Of a DNA stretch of 64,000 bases, positions 47,512 through 57,900 are shown piece after piece. A program made the position numbers and the translations under genes. This DNA comes from Ascaris suum (taxonomy: Eukaryota > Nematoda > Chromadorea > Rhabditida > Ascarididae), in NCBI GenBank assembly GCA_013433145.1, contig CM024176.1, positions 5,194,520-5,258,519 on the forward strand, given 5' to 3'. Numbering within the stretch: position 1 is the stretch's first letter; each line of letters starts with the position of its first letter. The notes below the pieces were generated by a model. The model saw only the letters and a list, made by a program, of their open reading frames with translations. It ran no database searches and was not told where the DNA came from.

Positions 47512-50500
47512 CTGAAAATACCTGAGAAATTTTGTTAAAAACGTCATTAACCCAAAGATTCATCTCACATATCGCTATTAGCAGTATCAGATAAGAGGAT
47601 GTCGAGCACCGAACAGTAAAAGTGCTGTGAAATCAATCACAATATCAAGGAATCAATAGACAAGTAAATGCACTTCTCTTCCAGGAAACTTCAGCAGCTT
47701 TGCATAAGAGAACTGAAAACTGACGTATTTGCAAATGAAGATTAGTGAATGCTCCACCGACACTCTTCGGGTAAGCGGACTCGGGTAGGGTCGACATTTG
47801 AAATGGATTCACTTCACTGACGTGCGACTGATTGCCGGCCGGTTGATGAGTACTCAACGCTTCACCTGCTTTCGACGGATATTGTGTGTCCCCGGCTGCA
47901 TTCAATTGACTTGCTATCTCTCTGAGAGCCTCTAGGAAGTGCTCACTGGAAAACACTCAGCTTCTTCGATGAGTTTCAAACATACTGCCCGTAGTTACGA
48001 CCAGTAACGGGCAGCGGTTGATTTCGAGGAAACAATTTTACAGCTGATCTTTAATTACTCTAGAATCGGTGTTTGAGCTTCTGTGGAAGAGGTTAAACAC
48101 AGGAAGTTTTTCCGGAGCCGAAATCAGGATTCGCCTCTTTTTTAAGGAGCCTGAGTGCGAAATCCGAGTTTTGGACTTCATTCGGTTCTATCTCAAATCA
48201 TTTTGCCGCCGTCGCCCATCACCAGTAAGAGTGTAAGATAATGACCATCAAGGATCCAAAAAAAGAAACCCAAGGGATAAACGAGGAACAAAGGACAGTT
48301 ATCAACGGGAAGAAGCGGATTGAAAGGGCTCACTGCAAAGTTGTTGCGGACGAAGCTTCAAAGCTATATATTTATACGCATCATCAGCACATTTATACGC
48401 AAGTTTTGGTTGAGCAAAAATCAGCCGAAACTGGGTATCATCTTGTCTTATCTCTGCGATCTTTCATCAGATTGTCAGACCAAGCTTGAGTTAGAAAGCA
48501 GCAGGTTGTAAGACAACGGTGACATTGCTGCATCGAGTGTGAGTTAGTAAGCGGTGAGTATGTGCGGCTCAGTGAGAAATTATAAGCGGTGGATATGGAG
48601 TCTCAAGCCTTATCTAAATACCAGGCAATGAGGTAGCCACAAAGGGCAATAAGTATTGCCAACTAATCATTCTTTGATGAGCCAACAGTTGCATGTCAGC
48701 TCGCATTGCATTGTTTATCGTTTCGTACCTAACTAGACAATTTTCAGTTTATCACATCACACCTAACACTATGGCCATTGTTTATCACCTCCAGCTTAAC
48801 CACGCAACGCACTATTTACCAAGTTGCATTTAATTCAACGACTCCTTCTTTACTAGTTGACCGCTAACCCCACGTCGCATGGCCTATATCCATAAAGCAC
48901 AAGCTGCGCATGTCGCGCAAAATTCTTGACGAACTAAACTTATCAAGGATGAACTTTAGATGGGGAAAATTGCTTCTGAATGTTCTCCTGACGTTATGTT
49001 CGAGGCAACACTCGTTTTCAATCGAAACGAATGTAGTTAATCCAACTGAGATGCTTTTATGGATTTCTTTTTGGTGTTGTATCCTTTCGGGCTTACTTAT
49101 CACAAGATTTAATTAGTGCATCTAATCTGCTTGTTTTTTTTTGTCGTCTGGAGCAATGTACTCTTCCAGTGCGCAAAATCCAACAGCTGTAATGAATCAT
49201 GCTATACATATTATTTTTCTTGTGAATATTAGTTGCAATTCTTGTGAATATCATCTCTTAGCATTCGTTTCCGAATCTGTTCGAGTTTTTAGGCACAGAA
49301 CTGGAGGCTCTCTTTATTGTCAGATGAAGGACTTATATTTGTTGTTGTCGTTGTTGATGAATTTAGCGATAAGCCGATTAGAGGAGCCGAATTTTTTGAT
49401 CCAGTGTTGAGATCTTTGATGGATTAGCTGTCTAATTGTATATATTTTGGCATGGAACCTGTCCACGCATGTTCGCGTGTATGCTTTCACCGAGTGCATT
49501 ACTATGTTAGCTCTAGGCATCTTTCATGTGCTTATCATTGGCAACAATTAGTATTCCACATGGATTAACAAGTCGAGATATGTGCCTAATGATTAGAAAA
49601 TGCGGATTCTGCGGACGTTTATATGTATGAGAAGTGGAAGAGAAGATTGTAAGGATCGTCAACGATTCCACATTGTCTTTCTATTGCTCTTCTGATATGG
49701 GCCACCTGAGGCGACCACAACAATTTAACGATTATCTCGATTGTTTATGCACATCTTTCATTGGCAGGAAATACTCATTTTCCGTTGAAGGAATGTGATC
49801 ATTAGGGTGCCTTTAGTGTTCGGCTATCGGCCATCAATCACTACCAGTCGAGCATTACAATAAGTTCGGATATTTGGACTTTCTGGACCTCAAACATGGA
49901 ATTTGCATTTGTTAGAAAGTTATTCATAAGTCGGAAGTCTGCGAGATGGTTCGGATCCTTATCAATTGTCAACACCTTCTGTGATATGTCTTCTGTCTTC
50001 CTTCCTAATAAAAAAGCACTAAGAATGTCTCACTTTTATCAGGTCCTCATTCTCGTGTTAGGAGTCAAAATTTGGAAGTAAAACTCCGGCAAACTTCAAT
50101 TTTTTGACTGTGATTCGGAACTCTAAAGTTCTACCGCCCTGTAATGCGTGACTGTTCAAGATGCGGATCAATAAAATCGTCTCTTCAATGCTTTCTGCTT
50201 AAACAATAAAAGATATGCAACAAAAACCTTTCGATATATCTACATTTGATGTATTATTAAAGTTCGGTGAGAGACTTTCTCGGTTAGCGCCTTTAGTGGG
50301 GTTTAGTCCATTCCCAAATGACATCCACATAGCGCCTGGCGCCGCCTTTTCATGATCCAGAAAAATCCCGCTATATTGAAGGACTTTCTTCTTTTTTATA
50401 ATATTCACCGCATTCAGGACTCATTGCGTTAAATCTAGCAGAAGTTTGCAAAAAAGGCAATAAGACTCGCGGTTCACCAAGCTTTAACTATCAGTTACAT

Positions 50501-53500
50501 AATCAGGCTCATTTATTATGAACTTCTAAGTTTGCCCTTAAATGCTCTTCGGTGGTTCAAACTGTTTTCACTTTTGTTTTCCCATTACGCTTATCCCATA
50601 TCATCTCAATCACTCCTTGACCACATCCATCCTAAGATCGTTGAATTGGTACTGCAATTTCGAAATTGTAAATGGCCAAGGAAGCGCTTACCACGCCAAC
50701 TTCCCAACAACGCATGGACATTTGTCGGGTGCATTTGTATGCAGCTTGCAGGCGAGTGCAGTTAGTGCGGTAATGCGTTGTTCCCACTGAGGGCTATCGT
50801 CAACTTTTGCTTCAAGCATATGTGCAATCACTGCCAACATATCCTCCAAACAGATTAAACGTTCCACCCGAATCGATGCTGTATCTCCTTCAAGTAAAGT
50901 CGGCTAGAAGATGGTGTGAAACGATCACCTTTCGCAAAGAAAATGGAGCATGAGGCTTGATCCAAGCATGGAGCTTCAAGCGCGATTGCCTCAGGCAATT
51001 ACACAGCTTGATGCAAACTAAAGTGAATCACCAAATAATTTTAAAGTGTTCGAAAATCAGAATTCAAAGCCGAGTTGGTTTAGGTAATCGACTGTAAAAA
51101 ATGTGTTTCACAACTCCGAATTCAGCAAAAACATTGATTGTTCTACACTGGTCATTGCCTGGTCAGTAAACGGTTATAGCCTTTTGTAGTGGACAGCAGC
51201 ACGCTTCTTTGACAATCTTTATAAGAGTTCCCTCATTCTCAATTACTTTCGATCTTTTGTCTAAGTTCAATTGCCACATTTTTCACCTTTAAGCATTCTT
51301 TTCGGCTGAAACCTTCCCCACCATTATTATGGTGCACCCGTAAAAATGAAGTGTGAAAGTTATTATCTCAATAACGCCTTCCCCCCCCCCCCCCCTTCCT
51401 TTTCCAAACTATGCCACAGTCATGATTTTTCACCACTTTCGGAACGCTTATAATATATACACCATTTTTCAAAAATTTATGAAAAGATTTATGAAATCAC
51501 AAAGAATCATTGACTTCGCAACAAAATTTTCCCTTCTTCGAGGCCATTTAAGGACACAACTGCATGCTTGTAGAAAAGGAATTATCGTAACGGTATAATC
51601 TGTGACCCGGTTTTGGTGCTTTTTTTTGCAAAACTGAAAGTGCCGCCACCGACAGAACTTCTTCATTTCTGTTGGCCAGGCTTTCACGCTAGTGCCATTG
51701 CGCGACGATTTAGAAATTCACATACGACATCACAGAACATCTTTAGATGGATTGCAGGTCTCGTAATAACTGTTCATCGGCAATCTTCTGGTTTTGTGCG
51801 GGATCAGAATGAGCAAGTTCCGACCACTCAGCATATTTTGAGATTGAATTTATTCCTCTTAACCAACAACTCGGAATGAGACCACACCTTCAACGATTGA
51901 GGTTTTAAAGAAGTGGGAGTTAGACTCGGACTCAACCCCCGTTTCCTAACATCACTCGTTATTAGTATTGACCTGGAAAAAGCAGCCGGTCTAATGAAGG
52001 TATTTTCTCAGTATTTGGGTGAAAAATTCATAGCGAATACTTTTCCAAGCGATGTCTCGTTTCTTTTTAATCCACAGAAGAGAGGCTGCAACATCTTGGT
52101 ACTGCGAAGCTGGCACCAGAATCAAGTTCGACCAGCAACCACGAAGTTGATTGGCGATACGAAGGCATGCGCGATTCACATCGAGGTGGTTGCTCGTTTG
52201 AGCGATCGATGAAAATCCATGATCTACAAGACTCATGCCATCCTCATATTCGCTTTCATTGGAAGTCAGTCGTTTTTTAAATGGCAAATTTTATTGCTCA
52301 GCTGGTCGAACAATCCTACCGCTACATTTGAAACTATCGCTATTTAAAAATAGTATAAAATTTGGATTTTTCGCCGCAGTTTGTAATTTTTGGAGCACTG
52401 TCAATTTCTGTGAGCTATGGTTAAAAAATTTTTGAAAACTGTGCTGATTCTCTTCATCATAGCAACTCAGAAAGCAGAACTCGGTCATGTTCGATGTTCG
52501 ATCTGTGCAACAATAACAGATGCTGTGCAGTCACAATTTTTCTGCAGCGTCTTCAAAGAGTAGTGAGCCTTGTTGCCTGCACTCCTCATATTGGATGCAG
52601 CCCAACGCATAGAATTTAACAGTATAGTAAATGAAAGCGCATATTAATGTTGAAGGTTGAAGATAGCTGCAAAAGGTAAAGTTGAGAGAACAGGTGAGGA
52701 AATCTACCGGAGGAGCCATTATAATATGCGCTTTTCTATTTGCCTAAGCGTTTTAAAAATTTATCTAAAGCACTGAAATAATTCCTTAACGCTCAAACTG
52801 CTCCGACCGTTCGCACAACATTCCTATATAAGATTTGTTCTTCTGCGTCACGACCAATGTAAAATGAAAATTCGACTGCCGTAAAGTGTGCGGAAAATTT
52901 CTCACATCTTTAAATGTCTACACTTTCTTCAGAATTTGGTGCATCAATGCCAAAGCAAGGTAGATGAGCTCGTTTCATGTTATTTGTTATACCGGTCAAA
53001 TTTGGTATATTTGGTTGCAGTGGTTTGAGGCTGAAAGTGCCAGAAAGGAAGACAGAAACATCTACGAAGTTACGCACCAATGCAACGCCTTTAAGAAGTA
53101 AAGTAACGAAAGCGAATAAATGAAAGGTATCAACGTGGGAAACGAGAGGACATTACAAGCATAACGATAAGCTAAAGAAAGCGGAAAATAGGAAGAAAAA
53201 ACCGCCAAAATGGGCGAATGAAACAGTAGGACACCGGAAACAAAATACTCGTTGTTACTGAGTAAAAAAGCAAATGAGCCAACTGCAAATAGATTGCTGT
53301 GAATATGAAAACAGTGCCTGCTGCAGAGAGGGATCTGAAGAAGCAATGTCCTTCGGGATAGTCGTGACTCACGAGAATTCTATGGCTTTCCTTTACGCCA
53401 TCGTCAAGGCTCATCAAATACAAACATATCTCCGCTGGAGGACATCCAATCTCTTCATCGCCTCCACTCGCCTCAAAACTGCGGTATGGGCGTACCGTAA

Positions 53501-54960
53501 GCAAACCAAACTTTTTCTTGCCCAACGTTTCATTCTGGAAACGAACGATACATGTCGTAGCGTTATTGTTGTGGTGAGCGTTGTTATAGCATTCGCATGC
53601 TGTCTTTGTAATCGATCGTCTGGTGCCTGGGGATTAAATGAAACGAGGAAGAAAGGGGAGGATGCCTACAACCACGACTACCTAGCATTTAGAGGTTTCT
53701 TTTGTATTAACGCAATCATGTGTTATGGGTACGTAATGCTTTGCGTGCTCATCTAACCGTTCGTCACTGATTTCAACTTTGCAACGGTTTCATCCATATG
53801 GAGGTTTCCAATCCTAATTTTGTTCTATTTGTTATGTTTGGAATGGATTTTTGGCACTTTAATATGTAATGGAACTTGCAATTCAATTTTTCGAAGCCAA
53901 ATTTTTCAATAATTATTCCAAGATGCGGTTGGATTTGAGGTTCTTGCATTCTTGTATTTCGCAGCCTTTCGCAGCCGTTTGGTTGCAGGTGAATGATGAC
54001 TCTATATATCATTTTCCCGGGAGTTTTCTTCTACATTTTTTGACTTCGAGTTAATACCACATCCTTAGCCGACAGACACAGATAACAGCCCACATGTAGG
54101 ACCATCCAAAAAGGTCAAGAAGAGCATGTAAAAGAAAAAGCAAATATGAGAGGAAGTAATCGACTTACGAGGTTTTCATTCTCGCGCCAAATTAGCTTCT
54201 GATAGACACTCTGTCGAAGCGCCTTCCTCTCCGCTTCGGTTAAACATATTGGGATCGGTTTCGGCAACAACGATTGCTCCAGATTCGACACGGGTCGTGC
54301 CTTCTTTTTGGTTGTCACCAATATCGACTGCATTTTGTACACGTGCTTCTGATACTAAAAGCATCTATTCAGTCAATGGCACGATATGTGTACTGTGTAT
54401 GCCAATTAATGATCTTGCTATCTCATTTATGTGAACACACCTCGTGCCACCGTGAAGCCAGCTTATTTATAAAGTCGGGTCTCTTAAACGATTTTTCGAG
54501 CCCATTCATGGATTTCATCATGAACCGTGATGGGAAAAAGTAACTGTTGCACAGCGTTTATTCACAAAGTTCTTTGTTGTGGACATTCTGCTAAATAAAT
54601 ATCTGTACTCAAATAAGAGAACACTGCTAAATAAGAAAAATATTGTGGAAGGTCCTCAAAAGTGGCAGTGAGCTAAAAAAATTTCTCTTCCGCAAATGGA
54701 ATTTGAACATCGTGAATTTGCTTTGTTCCGAAAAAAGAAAACTGTGGACTAGTGATTCCACTCTGAACCTCTTCTTTACGACGTCGACACTCGGCGATCC
54801 ACTTTTCTCTTTGCTCGTCATTCATCGCCTTCCAATCCTTATTCGCCCGTTCCATTAAACGTTTAGTGCTGAGTTGATTGGCGCTATTCTCAGCCTCATA
54901 TGTTGCTCGCATGGCCTCCGCAAAGTACATAAAACCATTCGATCGACGCTTCTTAGTCAT
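47402..54960 (-). CDS. mael: Maelstrom-like protein: HMG box plus MAEL-type domain (about 8 exons)
   Basis: Maelstrom proteins act in germline piRNA and transposon silencing in animals (family knowledge). Exons in coding order: 54769-54960, 54169-54354, 53373-53534, 52924-53030, 52041-52223, 50692-50878, 47725-47945, 47402-47511. The joined product is about 450 residues; the human protein is 434. The HMG box (residues 1-64) has the Maelstrom-type start NGFMYFAEAMR. MAEL-like blocks follow: PAEICLYLMSLDDGVKESH, then SNLILVPASQYQDVAASLLW, then IRVERLICLEDMLAVIAHML, then a low-complexity Ser/Pro/Gln-rich tail. All junctions agree in phase except exon 3 to exon 4, which is off by two bases. I identify the family from memory of conserved blocks; a profile search would settle it. 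The ATG lies two bases after a TTTGCAG, which suggests spliced-leader addition. The gene diverges from dlat-1. Confidence 0.75.
47725..47945 (-). CDS. mael: Maelstrom-like exon 7: end of domain and low-complexity tail
   Basis: The exon follows a TTTTCCAG acceptor in the phase that exon 6 requires (split codon TGT, Cys). It encodes CEHFLEALREIASQLNAAGD followed by a Ser/Pro/Gln/Ala-rich tail (QPAGNQSHVSEVNPFQM, STLPESAYPKSVGG). It ends in phase 1 at GTCAGT. The C-E-H ... A-L ... I-A pattern suits the last MAEL helix. Assignment to the same gene rests on phase and order; it could belong to a separate gene. Confidence 0.6.
47946..50691 (-). other. Long intron of the Maelstrom-like gene (between exons 6 and 7)
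   Basis: GTAAGC...TTTTCCAG, 2.7 kb. The minus-strand open frame at 48864-49103 is Cys/His-containing (ENECCLEHNVRRTFRSNFPH) and could be an extra exon, but no splice pair is convincing. Confidence 0.5.
50692..50878 (-). CDS. mael: Maelstrom-like exon 6: MAEL domain, 3' part
   Basis: The exon follows an ATACAG acceptor: SIRVERLICLEDMLAVIAHM, SPQWEQRITALTALACKLHT and CPCVVGKLA. The 'L-x-x-L/V-E-D' helix aligns with the corresponding MAEL helix. It ends in phase 2 at a GTAAGC donor. Next in-phase acceptor with a coding-like exon is 2.7 kb away, at 47945. Confidence 0.75.
51381..51395. repeat. Poly-C tract (15 C)
   Basis: Fifteen consecutive C on the plus strand, which is poly-G on the coding strand of the Maelstrom-like gene. 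It lies in the intron between its exons 5 and 6. Confidence 0.98.
52041..52223 (-). CDS. mael: Maelstrom-like exon 5: MAEL domain core
   Basis: The exon follows a CTTGTAG acceptor. It encodes HGFSSIAQTSNHLDV and the block SNLILVPASQYQDVAASLLW IKKKRD, which corresponds to the 'P-x-Y/L ... L-x-W' stretch of MAEL proteins. It ends in phase 1 at GTATTC and joins exon 6 in frame. The 5' edge could lie further upstream, because the frame stays open to about 52290. Confidence 0.7.
52924..53030 (-). CDS. mael: Maelstrom-like exon 4 (tentative)
   Basis: The exon follows a good CTTTCAG acceptor. The frame that fits exon 5 encodes LKPLQPNIPNLTGITNN and HLPCFGIDAPNSEE, matching the spacing between the two flanking MAEL blocks. 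That frame needs two bases from the previous exon, but exon 3 ends in phase 0. Either a small exon is missing, a donor is noncanonical, or the exon is wrong. The donor GTGTAG is weak. Confidence 0.45.
53373..53534 (-). CDS. mael: Maelstrom-like exon 3: start of MAEL domain
   Basis: Residues 127-180 after a TTTCCAG acceptor: KFGLLTVRPYRSFEASGG, then PAEICLYLMSLDDGVKESHR. The pattern P-x-E-I ... S-L-x-x-G-V ... H is the opening of the MAEL domain as I know it. The donor is GTGAGT, phase 0. Confidence 0.8.
54169..54354 (-). CDS. mael: Maelstrom-like exon 2: linker
   Basis: Residues 65-126 after a TTTTAG acceptor; donor GTAAGT, phase 0 at both ends. It encodes a basic stretch (TTKKKARPVSNLEQSLLPKP) and a helix, LTEAERKALRQSVYQKLIW. 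Another frame of the same exon is also open for nearly its whole length, but it hits a stop before the donor, so the phase-0 frame is preferred. Confidence 0.7.
54769..54960 (-). CDS. mael: Maelstrom-like exon 1: HMG box
   Basis: Residues 1-64. It encodes MTKKRRSNGFMYFAEAMRA, ANKDWKAMNDEQREKWIAE and CRRRKEE. The aromatic and basic start, the central Lys-x-Trp and the W of EKWIAE follow an HMG box. The start is the first ATG after the acceptor. The donor is GTTCAG, phase 0. Confidence 0.85.
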
Positions 54961-54962
54961 TT

Positions 54963-54969
54963 CTGCAAA
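54963..54969 (-). other. Candidate spliced-leader (trans-splice) acceptor
   Basis: TTTGCAG on the minus strand lies two bases before the presumed start ATG of the Maelstrom-like gene. In nematodes such a short distance usually marks spliced-leader addition rather than a cis intron. Transcript 5' ends are needed to tell the two apart. Confidence 0.4.
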
Positions 54970-57900
54970 TAATTCTGAAGTTTTCAATTAAACATTCAGT
55001 TACTGCTGAAGTAGGAATGTGACTAATGGTGAGCGGCTCCGACAAGACGAAATGAGTTTCGCGCTCCAACTCGACAAGATCTTAAAATGAGATTTCGAGA
55101 GCCCTAATAAAATAAAATTAACTGAATCGGCACAAATCGCATTTTAAATGGATGCACTCTGATTCTCAGTGTTCCGTTGCAGCTTGTATACTTCAATCTT
55201 ATGTAGATTAGCTATGCCTCGCTTTTTATATACAAAATCATTTTTTTCATTCGTTCGTTTTAGTTATTGTTTTACAGCAAACAATGAAATACAATAGAAC
55301 TGTGATGTCCGCAGTATACATTTACTGGATTGCAATCATAATTTTTTCGTGGTTCCGACGGACTGAGAGGTCACTTCCTCGTGTGTTGCAATACAGTTGC
55401 ATTACACTAAGCCACCTTCTAATAACACTGGTACTGCAATGTTTGTGATCAATTAAGTGAAGTAACTGTTAACTCAATGGCATATGTGGGGATAACCGAT
55501 GTCTTCAATGATATCCTAGGTAATCAATAAGCGAAGTAAATTAGAATGAAAGATAGAAAAGTGCGCTTCACTGACGAGAAGCAAATATATGAGCCTTTAC
55601 GATGAGGAATAATTGTACGGAGACTTGTTTCGCGAAGAAGACACGTCGCCTATGCAACCGACCGAATGACTGAGATCTACCGAAGCCACCACCTTAACAC
55701 TCAGCACTGACAGTGAAGCAGTTGAATCGTGTTTGCCTTTAAATTAACACCGACGAGGAAATTTGCATCGTTGAAGCAATTCAAATTGTGCATCGAGGCT
55801 TTTTTGTTTTATTAATTTTTTATTCTCTCTGTAAGACAAGCAAGTTGGCGGAAATCATGTCGAATCATCTGGCATGATAATGTCCAGATATGTGAGAAGA
55901 ATCATATGCGTTTTTTTGCATTCACTTGTTCTCATCGACCAGTTTCATAAGTCGCCAATGATGAAACAATGCAAAAGAAGTCATTAGCCTCTTAACTGAT
56001 TTGACTGCTTGCATGAATTTGGCCAAAAAAAGAAAGAGAAGAAAGTCATTTTGTCTCGAACGATGTAAAATGAAGAATCAATGAAGTGTGACACACATGC
56101 ATACTTTTTCTCACATCAACTATTTCTAATAGATGACTTTCCCTTTGTGGACAACGCATCCACTGCTCCTCAAGCACTCCTGGGCTGTTTTGCAAATTCT
56201 CAAAATTACTTTGTAACGACGCATTATGACGACGTTTTATATGTGTATATATGTTCCATCTTACTGACGGATAATTACAGCCGGAAAGCTATTGAAGCTA
56301 GAGCTGAGAAAACTGCTGCCAAAAAAAACGAAGTATGGGGTGTACCGGAGCTCTTTTTTGTGCAAAAGGATACCCCATGGATTTATATGGATTTTTAATT
56401 TTGAGAAAGGTTGTAGACGTTTCAAGTTGGAGTAAAAACTGTGCGCATTTTTCACAAATGACTTTTCGCTTTACCGGTCTGGAAACAAAAAAGCAAATTT
56501 TTTATAGAACTTTCTCACGTTTATTGTTAAGGGCAACTCATGAACTTTATTGATGAGTGAGTGATACAACAAAGCGCTTATCATTTCGGTTCCTCCGAGG
56601 CTCTTGCGCGCTTCTTCACTGGGAAACATTTGAAACCTCTCTTCAATTTTTATATTGCTTGGTACCTTAAGCAACAGCCAGGTTGACCAGTTTTTATTTT
56701 CATCACTCCAACACCCATTTCAACTACAAAGTATTCAAGTGGGTGTTCAGTCCACGTCGATGGTCCCTTCCTTCGTCACCCCTCCTCTCTCTCGCTCTCT
56801 TTTCTAATTTTCGCAAAGTCTCATAGTTCGAATTAATGGCAGCTGTTTCTTTATCGTAAATTTACAACTGTATGCCTTCATAATGCTTGTAGAGTGTGAT
56901 CTGATTGATGAAAAAAATTTGCTTTTCACCAATAGTAACTGATGGATGCAACGATAAAAATCGCATTTCTCAGAATTTACAGCGAGATGGGACTTCATTT
57001 GCAACGAGAGAGGAATTGCCGATTTGCTGACAACGTTCATTTAAAACATAATAGCAAATTTCAGCAAATTAATTCTCCGCTGAATCTTTTCATCGAATGA
57101 TCCCATCAAATAAAAACCTCATCTGCATTTTCAAAATGGTTAGGTCGTTAATGGAAAAAGCTCATTTAGGTGCTGAAGTTAAAGGACATCTGTACATATC
57201 CATATTTAGCGTACTCAATATTTCGGGAATGCAGCACTGATTTGAGCAAACTAAGCCTTCGAATGTTTGTGTGATCAATTCAGTTAGGTAGTTTATATTG
57301 ATCGTTATTTGCAGCCGTATTAGAGTTTCACGGAGAGAACGTTTGCGCTCAAAATAGGGAGAGAGGGAGAGAGAGAAAGGTAAAGAGCGTCTGGCTATAC
57401 TGCGTCCCCAAAGGTGCGACGTTGCCGCATTTCTTCCTGTTCCACTAGTAATGTTTTTCATCAGTACGCATTCTGCTGGGTTCCTTTCTTATCAGTGTTA
57501 TTCTGCAACACGTATTTCAACCTCACCTCAGTCTAAAGAAGTTTTTATTTTCTTCGTTTTATCTTTTCTGCTTTGATGCTATAGTTTTAGAGCATCGTTG
57601 ACTTCAGGTAATCAATGTGTAGTGAACCTTCGAAAATCTTCAGCTACTCACATCGATGATGGGAAATGTTGCTTATATATGGCATTCGTTGCTGGAGTAC
57701 AATGAAATTTGTAGAAGAAATCATATGACATGAAGAGGTGATAAAAATGGCTGGCCTCGCACTCGGATTCGAACACTCTGCTTCCAGTTTCTCTCTGGGT
57801 TAGTTATGTTCGTCTGGAGCCAAAGCTCTCTACGTTCAGCTTGGTCAATTCGCAGTGAAAATTTAGCTCAACCATATTTGCACCTATAAAAGTCTTCTCC

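Noticed and set aside
48864..49103. Cys/His-containing minus-strand frame inside the Maelstrom-like intron
   Set aside because: Tempting as a MAEL exon, but no good acceptor/donor pair in the right phase, and exons 6 and 7 already join in frame.
50606..50651. Possible terminal exon of the Maelstrom-like gene after a 40-base intron
   Set aside because: In phase, but it gives only 15 residues before a stop and needs an intron far shorter than the others; the exons at 47.4-47.9 kb fit better in sequence and phase.
53274..53756. 160-codon plus-strand open frame with hydrophobic stretches
   Set aside because: It covers the antisense of Maelstrom-like exon 3; its 'membrane' segments come from complementary codons and no family matches.
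56279..56330. Short exon-like segment (SRKAIEARAEKTAAKKNE) between TACAG and GTATGG
   Set aside because: Isolated 52-base segment with no neighbouring exon and no recognisable family.
57751..57832. tRNA-like sequence on the minus strand with a B-box-like GTTCGAATCC
   Set aside because: The T-arm stem does not pair, the acceptor stem cannot be closed, and the A box is poor. At most a tRNA-derived SINE remnant.
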